This document shows positions 43,367 to 51,751 of a DNA stretch of 64,000 bases, piece after piece. The notes under the pieces are model-generated. The model worked only from the letters and a program-made list of their open reading frames with translations. It had not been told where the DNA came from and searched no databases. The stretch lies in NCBI GenBank assembly GCA_002383165.1, contig DFXK01000009.1, forward strand, positions 1 through 64,000. Direction: 5' to 3'. Both the position numbers and the translations under genes were made by a program. This DNA is from Flavobacteriales bacterium UBA4110 (GTDB lineage Bacteria > Bacteroidota > Bacteroidia > Flavobacteriales > Weeksellaceae). Within the stretch, counting starts at the first letter, position 1, and each line of letters begins with the position of its first letter.

Positions 43367-44695
43367 TTATTTTAAATAAGTTTTAAGTTCTCCTTTTGAT
43401 TTATAGTATTGTACTTCAGCGATTTTGTAATCAAGAACTGCAGTAGTATAATTATTTTTAGCTTGAACTAAAGAGTTTTCTGCATCTAACAAATCCGTCA
43501 ATGTTGCTAAACCGTATTGATAATTACTTTTTGTATCTGCTAAAACACTTTCTGCTAATTCAACATTTGCTTTTTGGTTTTCGATAGATGCTAAACTATT
43601 TTCGATTTGAGATTTAGCGTTTTGATAAGCCTGGTCCAATCCTAGTTTTGTATCTTTCAAGTCAGCTTCTAGTTTATCAATCTCAATTTGATTTTGCTGA
43701 ACTTTTGCTTTTGTAGCAAATCCATTAAAAATTGGGATATTAACACCCAAGGAAATTGCTGAATAATCTGACCACATAACACCTTGAGAACTCCCATTAG
43801 TTAATGGGAATTTTTCTCCCAAACCTTGCCAGTGATAATTTGCAGTTAAATTAACCGTTGGATAATAAGCCGCTTCTGTAGCTTTCTTCTGATATTCAAG
43901 AAGTTCTTTATTCTTTAAAAGAACTTTCACCTCTGTTCTGTTATCCGTACTTATCATATCTTCCAAAAGATGTGGCGTTACTTCCATATCTTGTTGAACC
44001 AATTGAATCTCAGTCTGGATTGGCATTCCCATATAGAACTTAAGCGCATTTTCTGCCTGAGCAATTCCGTTATTGCTTTGTTTGATATTAGTTTCTATGT
44101 TGGTCAAATTAACATTCGTTCTATCCAAATCGATTTTTTTTGACAACCCGTTATCAAACAAACTCTTGATTACATTTCTTACTTTTTCTGTACTTGCGAA
44201 ACTGCTCTCCAGAGTTGTTTTCTTTTCCCGAGCTGTAAAAACCTGGAAATAAGCATTAGAAACTCTCTCGATAATTTGCTCGTCAGTAAGATCTGCGTTC
44301 AACTGATAAAATTCCTTAGTTGATTTTGCAGCTTTTAAACCTACAAATACCTGTTGATTGAAAATTGCTTGAGTAACCTGTACTCCCGCAACCGCAACCC
44401 AAGGTTGTCCCATTTTAAAAGTCTGACCAGCAAGAGAAACCTCTTGGATAATCGGGTTATATGTAAGATTAGCTGTTCCATTAACTTTTGGAAGTGCTCC
44501 CGCTCTGGCTTCTAAAATTTTTGCATCTGCATCACTAATATCTAACTTTGCCTTCAGTGCGTCTGACTTATTTTGCAAAGCATATTCTATGGCTTGTTTC
44601 AGAGTAATGGACTGCTGAGAATACAGTAAGGATCCTGTAACAGTCAAAACGCCTAAAGCCAATTTTCTCCACTTTATCATTTTGTTATTTATCAT
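43367..44695 (-). CDS. TolC-family outer membrane efflux channel
   Basis: 442-residue outer membrane factor with a signal peptide (ending GSLLYSQQ). Two OEP domains show the usual heptad-rich helices, beginning with ITLKQAIEYALQNKSDALKAKLDI and with LTDLLDAENSLVQAKNNYTTAVLDYKIAEVQYYKSKGELK in the second. NVNLTNIETNIKQSNNGIAQAENALKFYMG marks the first repeat's end. It completes the tripartite pump encoded downstream. Starts at 44695 and 44680 are both possible; the difference affects only the first residues of the signal peptide. Confidence 0.94.
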   Translation of the reverse strand: MINNKMIKWRKLALGVLTVTGSLLYSQQSITLKQAIEYALQNKSDALKAKLDISDADAKILEARAGALPKVNGTANLTYNPIIQEVSLAGQTFKMGQPWVAVAGVQVTQAIFNQQVFVGLKAAKSTKEFYQLNADLTDEQIIERVSNAYFQVFTAREKKTTLESSFASTEKVRNVIKSLFDNGLSKKIDLDRTNVNLTNIETNIKQSNNGIAQAENALKFYMGMPIQTEIQLVQQDMEVTPHLLEDMISTDNRTEVKVLLKNKELLEYQKKATEAAYYPTVNLTANYHWQGLGEKFPLTNGSSQGVMWSDYSAISLGVNIPIFNGFATKAKVQQNQIEIDKLEADLKDTKLGLDQAYQNAKSQIENSLASIENQKANVELAESVLADTKSNYQYGLATLTDLLDAENSLVQAKNNYTTAVLDYKIAEVQYYKSKGELKTYLK

Positions 44696-44794
44696 AATTT
44701 ATTGAATCGTTAATTTTCATAGTTCTTTTATTTTCTTAAAATCTTTTACTTATTTGGGACGATTGAAATTGAAAAATACTTTAACAGTTTTTAA

Positions 44795-45388
44795 TTAATT
44801 CTTAAAAAGTAGATTAAGGATTATATCTTTTCTTTGAGAAATCAACCGATCAAATTCTTCATCAGTTATCATCATATTCTCCATAAACAATGGTCTTACA
44901 GCACTTGGAAAAACCAAAAGCGAAATCATATTAAAAATGAATTGCATCGGTTCCATTTTTGCCAAATTTCCCAATTCCATTTCTTTTTCGATATTTTTAT
45001 AAAAATTTTTGAAGTCTTCTTCCTCCACATCTGTTTTATGACAACTTCCTTTATTAATCTGTGAAACAATGTAAGTTTCCAAATAAGGATACTTTAAACT
45101 CGTCTGTAAACTACCATCAATGAAATGAGCAATTTTTTCTTTGAAAGGCATATCAGATCTCATAATGATTTCCGATTTCTCTTTCTCTACTTTGTGGGCT
45201 TCATCAAAAACAATCTGTACCAGATTATCTCTTGATCGGAAGTAATAGTTAATCAATGTTCTGTTAACGCCTGCTTCGTCCGCAATCTCTTGAGTTGTAG
45301 CATCAAATCTCCCTTTAACAAAGAACAGATTCTTCGTTGTTTCTTTGATCAACTCTTGTGTTTGATCTTTTTTTTCTTGTTTTGACAT
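44795..45388 (-). CDS. TetR/AcrR-family transcriptional regulator
   Basis: 197-residue repressor-type protein. The N-terminal HTH (about 25-60) is TTQEIADEAGVNRTLINYYFRSRDNLV, the well-conserved TetR fold, followed by a helical ligand-binding domain (FKEKIAHFIDGSLQTSLKYPYLETYIVSQIN, and IFNMISLLVFPSAVRPLFMENM). It is the first gene of the efflux operon and its promoter carries TTGTTAAACAA palindromes that overlap the -33 element and follow the -7 element, so autoregulation of the entire operon is likely. The inducing ligand is unknown. Confidence 0.92.
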   Translation of the reverse strand: MSKQEKKDQTQELIKETTKNLFFVKGRFDATTQEIADEAGVNRTLINYYFRSRDNLVQIVFDEAHKVEKEKSEIIMRSDMPFKEKIAHFIDGSLQTSLKYPYLETYIVSQINKGSCHKTDVEEEDFKNFYKNIEKEMELGNLAKMEPMQFIFNMISLLVFPSAVRPLFMENMMITDEEFDRLISQRKDIILNLLFKN

Positions 45389-45390
45389 TT

Positions 45391-45451
45391 TTGTTAAACA
45401 ATTTTGTGCAAATTTATATGAATTTTATTTTTTGACAAAATTGTTAAACAT
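45391..45451 (-). promoter_or_regulatory. tetR efflux operon promoter with operator palindromes
   Basis: Read on the minus strand, TTG (45436-45438), a 19-base spacer and TAAATTTG (45409-45416) form a full Bacteroidota promoter. Two near-identical 11-base sites TTGTTAAACAA (45391-45401, a perfect palindrome about a central A) and TTGTTAAACAT (45441-45451) lie downstream of the -7 and next to the -33. The surrounding 14-base arms (45393-45406, 45436-45449) form an inverted repeat with one mismatch. They are the likely TetR operators. Confidence 0.75.
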
Positions 45452-45645
45452 TAATATTAAACAAAATTGAAAATTTAATACAAAATTAATATTGTGCTTT
45501 TCTATTACAATTTTCATAGGACAAGAATTACTCTTCTATAATAAACTTAAAATCTGTAACTTTGCAAAATCTATAAATAGGTTTCCAAAAAGTATAAAAT
45601 TCTAAAATTGGAAATCTAGACAACCCATAATTTTTATAATCATCA

Positions 45646-46851
45646 ATGGAACTCATACACCGTAATCTTTTAATTGGTATTCACGACTCGCTTCAAGAAA
45701 CATTTTTCGAAGACAGAAAATACGCCGACAAAGTCATAGAAAGACTTTTAAAATCTCACAGAAAATGGGGAAGCGAAGACCGTAAAGTGGTTTCCGAGAT
45801 CTTTTACAATATCATCCGTTGGAAAAAACGCCTAGAATACTACATGGGAGAAGGTGTAAAACCTAACAATGTTTACAAAATGATTCTTGCTTACTTACTT
45901 TGGAGCAAAACACATTATAAAAAATTCGAAGAGTTTGACGGAATCAAAGTGGCAGACATTCTTACCAAGTTAAAAAAGGGAACAGTTCCTACAAAAGCAA
46001 TAGAATACTCTATCCCAGATTGGTTAGCAGAAACGCTTGAAAAAGAACTAGGAAAAAACTGGGAAAGAGAAATGTTGGCTCTTAATGAACAAGCGCCAAC
46101 TGTTTTGCGAACTAACTCTCTTAAGACAACACCAAGAGAATTAATCGCTGATTTGAATGACGAAAACGTTGAAGCTTTCACAATCAAGAATTATCCAGAT
46201 GCTGTACAATTAGCAGAAAAGAAAAATGTATTCTTAACTTCTGCCTTCAAAGATGGATTGTTTGAAGTTCAGGATGCGAGTTCACAAAAAATTGGAGAAT
46301 TATTGGATGTTAAAGAAGGAATGCGTGTTGTAGATGCTTGTGCTGGTGCTGGTGGAAAAACGTTACATCTTGCGGCGTTGATGAAAAACAAAGGTCAAAT
46401 CATTGCCCTTGACATCTACGAATGGAAATTGGCAGAACTGAAAAGACGTGCAAAAAGAGCTGGAGCTCACAACATAGAAGCTAGAGTAATTTCTGACAAT
46501 AAAGTTATCAAAAGACTTCACGAAAAAGCGGATAGATTATTGATTGATGCGCCTTGTTCTGGTCTAGGTGTTTTGAAAAGAAATCCAGATTCTAAATGGA
46601 AAATTGATCAAGATTTTATTGATAGAATCAAAGGAGAGCAACAACAAATCTTGCAGGATTATTCTAAAATTCTGAAAAAAGGCGGACAAATGATTTATGC
46701 GACTTGTTCTATTCTGCCTTCAGAAAACAATGAGCAGGTAAAGACATTCTTAAGCAATAATCCAGATTTTTCTTTGATTAAAGATGAGAAAATTATGCCT
46801 AGCGAAGGTTACGATGGTTTTTACATGGCGCTTATAAAAAGAAATGCCTAA
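45646..46851 (+). CDS. RsmB/NOP-family rRNA (cytosine-C5) methyltransferase
   Basis: 401-residue RNA methyltransferase. An N-terminal NusB-like helical region (about 1-100) precedes the catalytic domain. Motifs include VQDASSQKIGELLDVKEGMRVVDACAGAGGKTLHL (SAM binding), IIALDIYEWKLAELKRRAKRAG, and the two reactive cysteines in LLIDAPCSGLGVLKRNPD and YATCSILPSENNEQV. It probably methylates 16S rRNA near position 967 as RsmB does, though NOP paralogues differ in target. A -7 box TAACTTTG lies at 45557-45564. It stands alone. Confidence 0.9.
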   Translation: MELIHRNLLIGIHDSLQETFFEDRKYADKVIERLLKSHRKWGSEDRKVVSEIFYNIIRWKKRLEYYMGEGVKPNNVYKMILAYLLWSKTHYKKFEEFDGIKVADILTKLKKGTVPTKAIEYSIPDWLAETLEKELGKNWEREMLALNEQAPTVLRTNSLKTTPRELIADLNDENVEAFTIKNYPDAVQLAEKKNVFLTSAFKDGLFEVQDASSQKIGELLDVKEGMRVVDACAGAGGKTLHLAALMKNKGQIIALDIYEWKLAELKRRAKRAGAHNIEARVISDNKVIKRLHEKADRLLIDAPCSGLGVLKRNPDSKWKIDQDFIDRIKGEQQQILQDYSKILKKGGQMIYATCSILPSENNEQVKTFLSNNPDFSLIKDEKIMPSEGYDGFYMALIKRNA

Positions 46852-47022
46852 GAAAAAATCCCTGAGATAAATAAATATGCAGGGATGTAAACTAATAATA
46901 AGAGTAAATCTAAAACAAATAATTCTCAAAAAAATTTATTACTAAGTGATATTTTTTTAAAATTAATTGAGAAGCCAATGAATATCATACTTTAGAATCA
47001 TTCTAAAATCATATTTAATGCA

Positions 47023-47030
47023 TAAATTTG
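47023..47030 (+). promoter_or_regulatory. Bacteroidota -7 box for the FNR gene
   Basis: TAAATTTG, 20 bases before the ATG, with TTC at the -33 position 19 bases upstream (one mismatch to TTG). Confidence 0.45.
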
Positions 47031-47050
47031 TTACTCCAAAATTTTTATAG

Positions 47051-48103
47051 ATGTTCGAAACCGATATTATAATTATAGGTGCAGGTCCCACAGGACTTTT
47101 CGCTGTATTCGAAGCCGGATTACTCAAATTAAGATGCCATCTTATAGATGCACTTCCACAACCAGGAGGTCAATTAACAGAACTATATCCTAAAAAACCG
47201 ATTTTTGACATTCCTGGATTTCCAAGTGTGGATGCAGGTGTTTTGGTGGATAATCTGATGGAACAGATTAAACAATTTGAACCTCAATTTTCGCTGGCTC
47301 AAAAGGCTGTGAGCTATGAGAAAACCGACGAAGGAGATTTTATAGTTACAACAAGCCGTGGTGTAAAAGTTAAAGGTAAAGCCATTGCTATTGCCGGAGG
47401 TCTTGGAAGCTTTGACCCGAGAAAGCCTGAACTTGACAATATCGAAAAGTTTGAGGAAAAAGGCGTTGAATATTTTGTAAGAGAACCTGAAATGTTCCGC
47501 GATAAAAAAATTGTGATTGCAGGCGGCGGAGACTCTGCTCTAGACTGGTCTGTTTTCTTAGCAGATGTAGCTTCTGAAGTCACTTTGATTCATAGAAGAA
47601 ATGAATTCCGTGGCGCATTGGACTCGGTTGAAAAAGTGACAGAGCTGAAACGTCAGGGAAAAATCAATCTCATCACGCCAGCTGAAGTCACTGGATTAAT
47701 CGGCGAAAAAGCTCTCACGGCAATCGAAATAGAAAAAGATGGGGAAAAATCAGTCATTGAAACAGATTATCTTATCCCATTATTCGGACTTACACCGAAA
47801 TTGGGGCCTTTGGCAGAATGGGGATTAGAAATTGAAAAAAATGCAATAAAAGTCAATAATGCTTTGGATTATCAGACCAACGTTGATGGCATCTACGCAA
47901 TAGGCGACATCAATACCTATCCAGGAAAACTGAAATTAATTCTTTGCGGTTTCCACGAAGCAACACTGATGTGCCAGAGCGTATATAACAGACTAAATCC
48001 TGGCAAAAAATTCGTCCTGAAATATACAACCGTAAGCGGTGTAGACGGATTCGACGGAACGAGAAAGGAAGCCGAAAAAGCAGTTGTAAAATCTATTGAT
48101 TAG
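47051..48103 (+). CDS. Ferredoxin/flavodoxin--NADP+ reductase (thioredoxin reductase-like)
   Basis: 350-residue flavoprotein of the TrxR-like FNR type (as in Bacillus YumC and green sulfur bacteria). FAD-binding IIIGAGPTGLFAVFEAGLL and LPQPGGQLTELYP open it, IVIAGGGDSALDWSVFLADVA is the NADPH motif, and YAIGDINTYPGKLKLILCGFHEATL the FAD-binding C-terminal block. The CxxC of true thioredoxin reductase is absent from the NADPH domain, so it reduces a partner other than thioredoxin. A 2Fe-2S ferredoxin gene follows 117 bases downstream and is the natural partner. The C-terminus is basic, as in the family. Confidence 0.9.
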   Translation: MFETDIIIIGAGPTGLFAVFEAGLLKLRCHLIDALPQPGGQLTELYPKKPIFDIPGFPSVDAGVLVDNLMEQIKQFEPQFSLAQKAVSYEKTDEGDFIVTTSRGVKVKGKAIAIAGGLGSFDPRKPELDNIEKFEEKGVEYFVREPEMFRDKKIVIAGGGDSALDWSVFLADVASEVTLIHRRNEFRGALDSVEKVTELKRQGKINLITPAEVTGLIGEKALTAIEIEKDGEKSVIETDYLIPLFGLTPKLGPLAEWGLEIEKNAIKVNNALDYQTNVDGIYAIGDINTYPGKLKLILCGFHEATLMCQSVYNRLNPGKKFVLKYTTVSGVDGFDGTRKEAEKAVVKSID

Positions 48104-48126
48104 TAATTAATCAATTATAATAAACT

Positions 48127-48158
48127 AAGAGGATTTTTTAAGATCCTCTTTTTTTTTA
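48127..48158 (+). terminator. Terminator after the FNR gene
   Basis: Perfect stem AAGAGGAT / ATCCTCTT (48127-48134, 48143-48150) followed by eight more T. It separates FNR from the ferredoxin gene. Confidence 0.85.
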
Positions 48159-48208
48159 ATTATACAAAAATTTTAAATCTATGGATCTGGTATCTAAAAT
48201 CAACTTCT

Positions 48209-48216
48209 TATCTTTG
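48209..48216 (+). promoter_or_regulatory. -7 box almost abutting the ferredoxin ATG
   Basis: TATCTTTG ends only four bases before the ATG at 48221. If used, transcription would start at or inside the start codon, giving a leaderless mRNA. No good -33 element was found. Confidence 0.45.
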
Positions 48217-48220
48217 CACT

Positions 48221-48553
48221 ATGTCAGACGTTAATATTACAATAATAGACAGAGAAGGCGTTTCTCACACCATTGCAGCACCAACAGATATGGCAATGAG
48301 CCTAATGGAAGTGGTTCGGGCTTACGAGCTGGCAGAAGAAGGAACAATTGGTATCTGTGGCGGAATGGCAATGTGCGCATCTTGCCAGTGTTATATTTTA
48401 AGTGAAAACGTGCCTTTACCGGAAATGTTACCGGATGAAGATGCGATGCTTTCTGAAGCTTTTAATGTTAAACCCAACAGCAGATTAGGCTGTCAGATTC
48501 CTGTAACGCAAGAATTAGAAGGACTAATTGTGGAACTGGCTCCGGAATATTAA
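48221..48553 (+). CDS. 2Fe-2S ferredoxin (adrenodoxin type)
   Basis: 110-residue electron carrier. The cluster ligands lie in TIGICGGMAMCASCQCYIL (C-x5-C-x2-C) with the fourth Cys in SRLGCQIPVTQELEGL. The arrangement is that of vertebrate-type/Isc ferredoxins rather than plant ferredoxins. LPEMLPDEDAMLSEAF is the usual acidic helix for partner binding. It is encoded directly after an FNR flavoprotein, so the two likely form one redox chain, e.g. for Fe-S cluster assembly or a P450-like acceptor. No isc gene is adjacent. Confidence 0.93.
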   Translation: MSDVNITIIDREGVSHTIAAPTDMAMSLMEVVRAYELAEEGTIGICGGMAMCASCQCYILSENVPLPEMLPDEDAMLSEAFNVKPNSRLGCQIPVTQELEGLIVELAPEY

Positions 48554-48570
48554 AATCTGAAAATATTTAT

Positions 48571-48607
48571 AAAAAAAGAGAAGGTGTGTTTACATCTTCT
48601 CTTTTTA
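48571..48607 (+). terminator. Terminator after the ferredoxin gene
   Basis: Long stem AGAGAAGGTGT / ACATCTTCTCT (one G-U) with A-run and T-run flanks. Confidence 0.82.
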
Positions 48608-48717
48608 CTTAGTTCAATATTCTAAGGTAAACTTCTTCCATATTTCCTTAATAAAATCTATTCTAAATCATTTTTGATGGAATTATTTTTGCTTCAATGT
48701 TCTAAATAAACTTGATA

Positions 48718-49260
48718 ATGAAAAAGACATTTGCAAAAATTTTACTTCCTATTTCTATAGGTATTGTAGGCATTTTGATTCTTAACTCCTGTTCCGTGGG
48801 TATTCCTGACAAGGCTGTTGCTGTTAAAAACTTTGACTCTGATAAGTATCTGGGAAAATGGTACGAGATTGCAAGGTTTGATTTCAAGTTTGAACGAAAT
48901 CTGAACCAAGTTACAGCAACATATTCCAAAAATCCGGATGGCACAATCAAAGTGGATAATAAAGGATACGATTACGTAAAAAAAGAATGGAAGCAGAGCA
49001 TTGGCGAAGCAAGATTTGTAAATTCAGAAAACGAAGCAAGACTGAAAGTATCTTTTTTCAAACCATTCTGGGCAGGCTACAACGTCATTGCGTTAGAAGA
49101 TGATTATAAACATGCGCTGGTTGTTGGCAATAATCTAAAATACCTCTGGATTCTTTCCAGAGAGAAAAAAATTCCTGAAGATGTAAAAAATAAATTTTTG
49201 AACAAAGCCAAAGAAATCGGATACGATACTTCCCAATTGATCTGGGTAGAACAGAAATAA
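48718..49260 (+). CDS. blc: Lipocalin (Blc-like) lipoprotein
   Basis: 180-residue outer-membrane lipoprotein. The signal ends in a lipobox (ILILNSC, Cys near residue 22). The lipocalin fold is marked by DKYLGKWYEIARFDFKFERNLNQVTATY (G-x-W motif), GEARFVNSENEARLKVSFF and YKHALVVGNNLKYLWILSREKKIPED, all matching bacterial Blc. It binds lipids or hydrophobic molecules in the envelope, possibly under stress. ATG at 48718 is chosen over an in-frame TTG two codons earlier. A TATTTTTG -7-like box is seen at 48684-48691. Confidence 0.92.
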   Translation: MKKTFAKILLPISIGIVGILILNSCSVGIPDKAVAVKNFDSDKYLGKWYEIARFDFKFERNLNQVTATYSKNPDGTIKVDNKGYDYVKKEWKQSIGEARFVNSENEARLKVSFFKPFWAGYNVIALEDDYKHALVVGNNLKYLWILSREKKIPEDVKNKFLNKAKEIGYDTSQLIWVEQK

Positions 49261-49336
49261 ATTATCCTGTAACTTTAGTCGATAAGAAAAAAGACAAAAC
49301 CATAATGTATTGCCGATTGTAAAAGTATTATTTTGT

Positions 49337-49412
49337 TTCGAGCGAGACAACGAGCGTAATGATGCAGACCGAGAAAAAACAAAAGATACAGCGAAAAGTG
49401 GACTTATTTCAC
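49337..49412 (+). repeat. Dispersed intergenic repeat, degenerate copy D
   Basis: The core AAAACAAAAGATACAGCGAA with AAGTGGAC after it resembles arm 2 of copy A at 6225-6262 (AAACAAAAAAAGATATAGTGG and so on). Preceding bases CGAGCGAGACAACGAGCG are GC-richer than the surroundings. It lies between the lipocalin and CbpA genes without coding content. Confidence 0.45.
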
Positions 49413-49465
49413 AGCGAATTCACTAACTTAGGAGCAATAAATACTGTTAAAAAACATCTGATAAT

Positions 49466-50380
49466 ATGGCATTTATAGACTACTATAAAATCCTTGGGAT
49501 TGAAAGAAATGCGTCTGCCGAAGATATCAAAAAAGCGTACAGAAAGCTGGCGCGGAAATATCATCCTGACATGAATCCGAACGATAAAGAGGCAGAAAAG
49601 AAATTCAAGGAAATCAATGAAGCAAACGAAGTGCTGAGCAATGCGGAAAACCGTGCTAAATATTACAAATATGGTGAACATTGGAAACATGGTGAAGAAT
49701 ATGAACGTGCACAGCAACAGCAGAGAAAGCATCAGCAGTACTCCGGAAATTCTGGCAGTGGATTTTCGGGAGCAGATTATGATGGAAGTGAAGATTTTTC
49801 GGATTTTTTCCAATCCATGTTTGGCGGAAACGGAAATTTCGGAAGAAATGCCAGAGGCAGTGCCAGCGGAAAATTCAAAGGTCAGGATATTTCGGCAGAG
49901 CTGAATCTAGATCTGAGAGATGCCTATAAAACGCATCAGCAGACTTTCGAAATTAATGGTAAAAAGATTAGAATTACGATTCCAGCAGGCGTTTACGACG
50001 GGCAACAGATCAAGCTCAAAGGTCACGGAAATCCGGGAATGAATGGCGGTCCAAACGGTGATCTTTACATTACATTCAACATTAACGAAGACAAAGATTT
50101 TAAGCGCGAAGGTGACGATCTCAGGGCTTCTGTTGATATTGATCTTTACACCGCCGTTTTAGGTGGAGATGTAAATATCCAGACACTTGACGGCGCCGTG
50201 AAACTTAAAGTAAAACCGGGAACGCAGAACGGAACTACAGTGCGGTTAAAAGGCAAAGGATTTCCAATTTATAAAAAAGAAAATGAATTTGGTGATCTTT
50301 ATGTGACTTATAACGTAAAAATCCCGACTCACCTCACAGAAAAACAAAAAGAACTGTTTCAGCAACTCAAAAATTCTTAG
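49466..50380 (+). CDS. cbpA: CbpA-like class B J-domain co-chaperone
   Basis: 304-residue Hsp40. The J domain (1-70) starts IDYYKILGIERNASAEDIKKAYRKLARKYHPDMNP with the HPD motif. A Gly/Ser-rich linker (about 95-135) follows and no zinc-finger cysteines are present, which separates it from DnaJ. The C-terminal peptide-binding domains show in VRLKGKGFPIYKKENEFGDLYVTYNVKIP. It works with DnaK. A CbpM-type regulator follows after two bases, as in E. coli cbpAM. Confidence 0.93.
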   Translation: MAFIDYYKILGIERNASAEDIKKAYRKLARKYHPDMNPNDKEAEKKFKEINEANEVLSNAENRAKYYKYGEHWKHGEEYERAQQQQRKHQQYSGNSGSGFSGADYDGSEDFSDFFQSMFGGNGNFGRNARGSASGKFKGQDISAELNLDLRDAYKTHQQTFEINGKKIRITIPAGVYDGQQIKLKGHGNPGMNGGPNGDLYITFNINEDKDFKREGDDLRASVDIDLYTAVLGGDVNIQTLDGAVKLKVKPGTQNGTTVRLKGKGFPIYKKENEFGDLYVTYNVKIPTHLTEKQKELFQQLKNS

Positions 50381-50382
50381 CT

Positions 50383-50688
50383 ATGAACGAAAGAATCTCC
50401 GTAGAAGAAATCATCCGGTTATATAAAATAGATTATACGTTTCTGGATCAGCTGATCGATTCGGAATTGCTGCATCCGCAAACTGAAAACAGCATCCGCT
50501 ACATTGTTTACGAAGAACTGCCGCATCTCGAACGCTTCGCAAACTGGCATTATGATCTAGACGTCAATCTACCTGGCATAGAAATTATCCATAAACTTCT
50601 GAATCAAATGGAAGAGTTAAGAAATGAAAACAGACGCCTGCTTCAGAATGTTTCAAAATACGAAGATTGGGAAGATGCCGATCTGTAG
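50383..50688 (+). CDS. cbpM: Chaperone modulator CbpM
   Basis: 101-residue protein of the MerR-like HTH_17 fold (ISVEEIIRLYKIDYTFLDQLIDSELLHPQ) followed by a helix (LPGIEIIHKLLNQMEELRNENRRL) that is probably a dimerisation coiled coil. It lies two bases after cbpA. In E. coli CbpM binds the J domain of CbpA and blocks its DnaK co-chaperone role. The assignment rests on both fold and gene order. Confidence 0.9.
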   Translation: MNERISVEEIIRLYKIDYTFLDQLIDSELLHPQTENSIRYIVYEELPHLERFANWHYDLDVNLPGIEIIHKLLNQMEELRNENRRLLQNVSKYEDWEDADL

Positions 50689-50713
50689 ATAATATTTTTT
50701 GTAAATTTGTCCT

Positions 50714-51697
50714 ATGGAATTATTTGATGTTCTTATTGTTGGTGGTGGTCCAATTGGTTTAGCTTGTGCTCTGGAAGCCCGGAAAAATAATCTGAAATAT
50801 ATCGTTATAGAAAAAGGAACTGTTGCAAACAGCATATACAACTATCCCTTATATATGACATTTTTTTCAACGGCCGACCGCTTGCAAATTGATGATATTC
50901 CTTTTATTACAACCAGTCCAAAGCCTGGGAGACAAGATGCTTTGGAGTATTACCAAGGTATTGCAAAAGCAAAAGATATCAATATTAAGACGTACGAAAA
51001 GGTCATCAACATTCAAAAATTGACATTTTTCCAAGTTGAAACCAGTAAGCAGATATATTTCGCTAAAAATATTATTGTCGCTACGGGATTTTATGACATT
51101 CCTAATTTGATGGAAATCCCAGGAGAAGAATTGCCTAAGGTTAGCCATTATTACACTGAGCCTTATCCTTATTCTTTTCAAAAGGTGCTGGTGGTTGGAT
51201 CAAGTAATTCTGCGGTAGATGCTGCTTTGGAAATCTCTAGAAAAGGCGGAAAGGTCACGATGGTAATCCGTAGCAGCGAAATATCGCAAAGTGTAAAATA
51301 CTGGGTAAAGCCCGACATAGAAAATAGAATCAAAGAAGGAAGCATCCAAGCCTTTTTTGGCGCGGAATTGTTAGAAATCAAGCCCAATTCCGCCGTTTTG
51401 AAAACCAATGCCGGCGAAATCAAAGAAATTGAAAATGATTTTGTTCTTGCAATGACTGGCTATTTGCCAGATTTTGATTTTCTCAACGCTATCGGAATCG
51501 ATCTAAAAAATAATAGCCAAAACCCTCATTACGATGTTAACACTATGGAAACCAATATTAATGGTATTTATCTGGCTGGTGTTGTCTGCGGAGGAAGAGA
51601 TACACATCTTTGGTTTATAGAAAATTCTAGGATTCACGCCAAGCAAATTATCAGCAATATTATTCAGAAAAAAGAATCAGAAAAAATTCCTGAATAG
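50714..51697 (+). CDS. ypdA: YpdA-family bacillithiol disulfide reductase
   Basis: 327-residue FAD/NADPH oxidoreductase. VLIVGGGPIGLACALEARKNNLKY opens the FAD domain, VLVVGSSNSAVDAALEISRKGGKVTMVIR is the NADPH motif, and NGIYLAGVVCGGRDTHLWFIENSRIHAKQI the C-terminal FAD block. YpdA reduces oxidised bacillithiol in low-GC Gram-positives and Bacteroidota, which lack glutathione, so the organism probably makes bacillithiol. It lies 25 bases after cbpM but no co-expression is shown. Confidence 0.9.
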   Translation: MELFDVLIVGGGPIGLACALEARKNNLKYIVIEKGTVANSIYNYPLYMTFFSTADRLQIDDIPFITTSPKPGRQDALEYYQGIAKAKDINIKTYEKVINIQKLTFFQVETSKQIYFAKNIIVATGFYDIPNLMEIPGEELPKVSHYYTEPYPYSFQKVLVVGSSNSAVDAALEISRKGGKVTMVIRSSEISQSVKYWVKPDIENRIKEGSIQAFFGAELLEIKPNSAVLKTNAGEIKEIENDFVLAMTGYLPDFDFLNAIGIDLKNNSQNPHYDVNTMETNINGIYLAGVVCGGRDTHLWFIENSRIHAKQIISNIIQKKESEKIPE

Positions 51698-51751
51698 AAT
51701 AATTGTAAAATGGTATTCTTTTTGTAATTTTTTGAATGTTAATAAGAAACC

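Noticed and set aside
46858..46886. ATCCCTG / CAGGGAT hairpin after the rRNA methyltransferase gene
   Set aside because: A large loop and no T-run follow, so it is not called a terminator.
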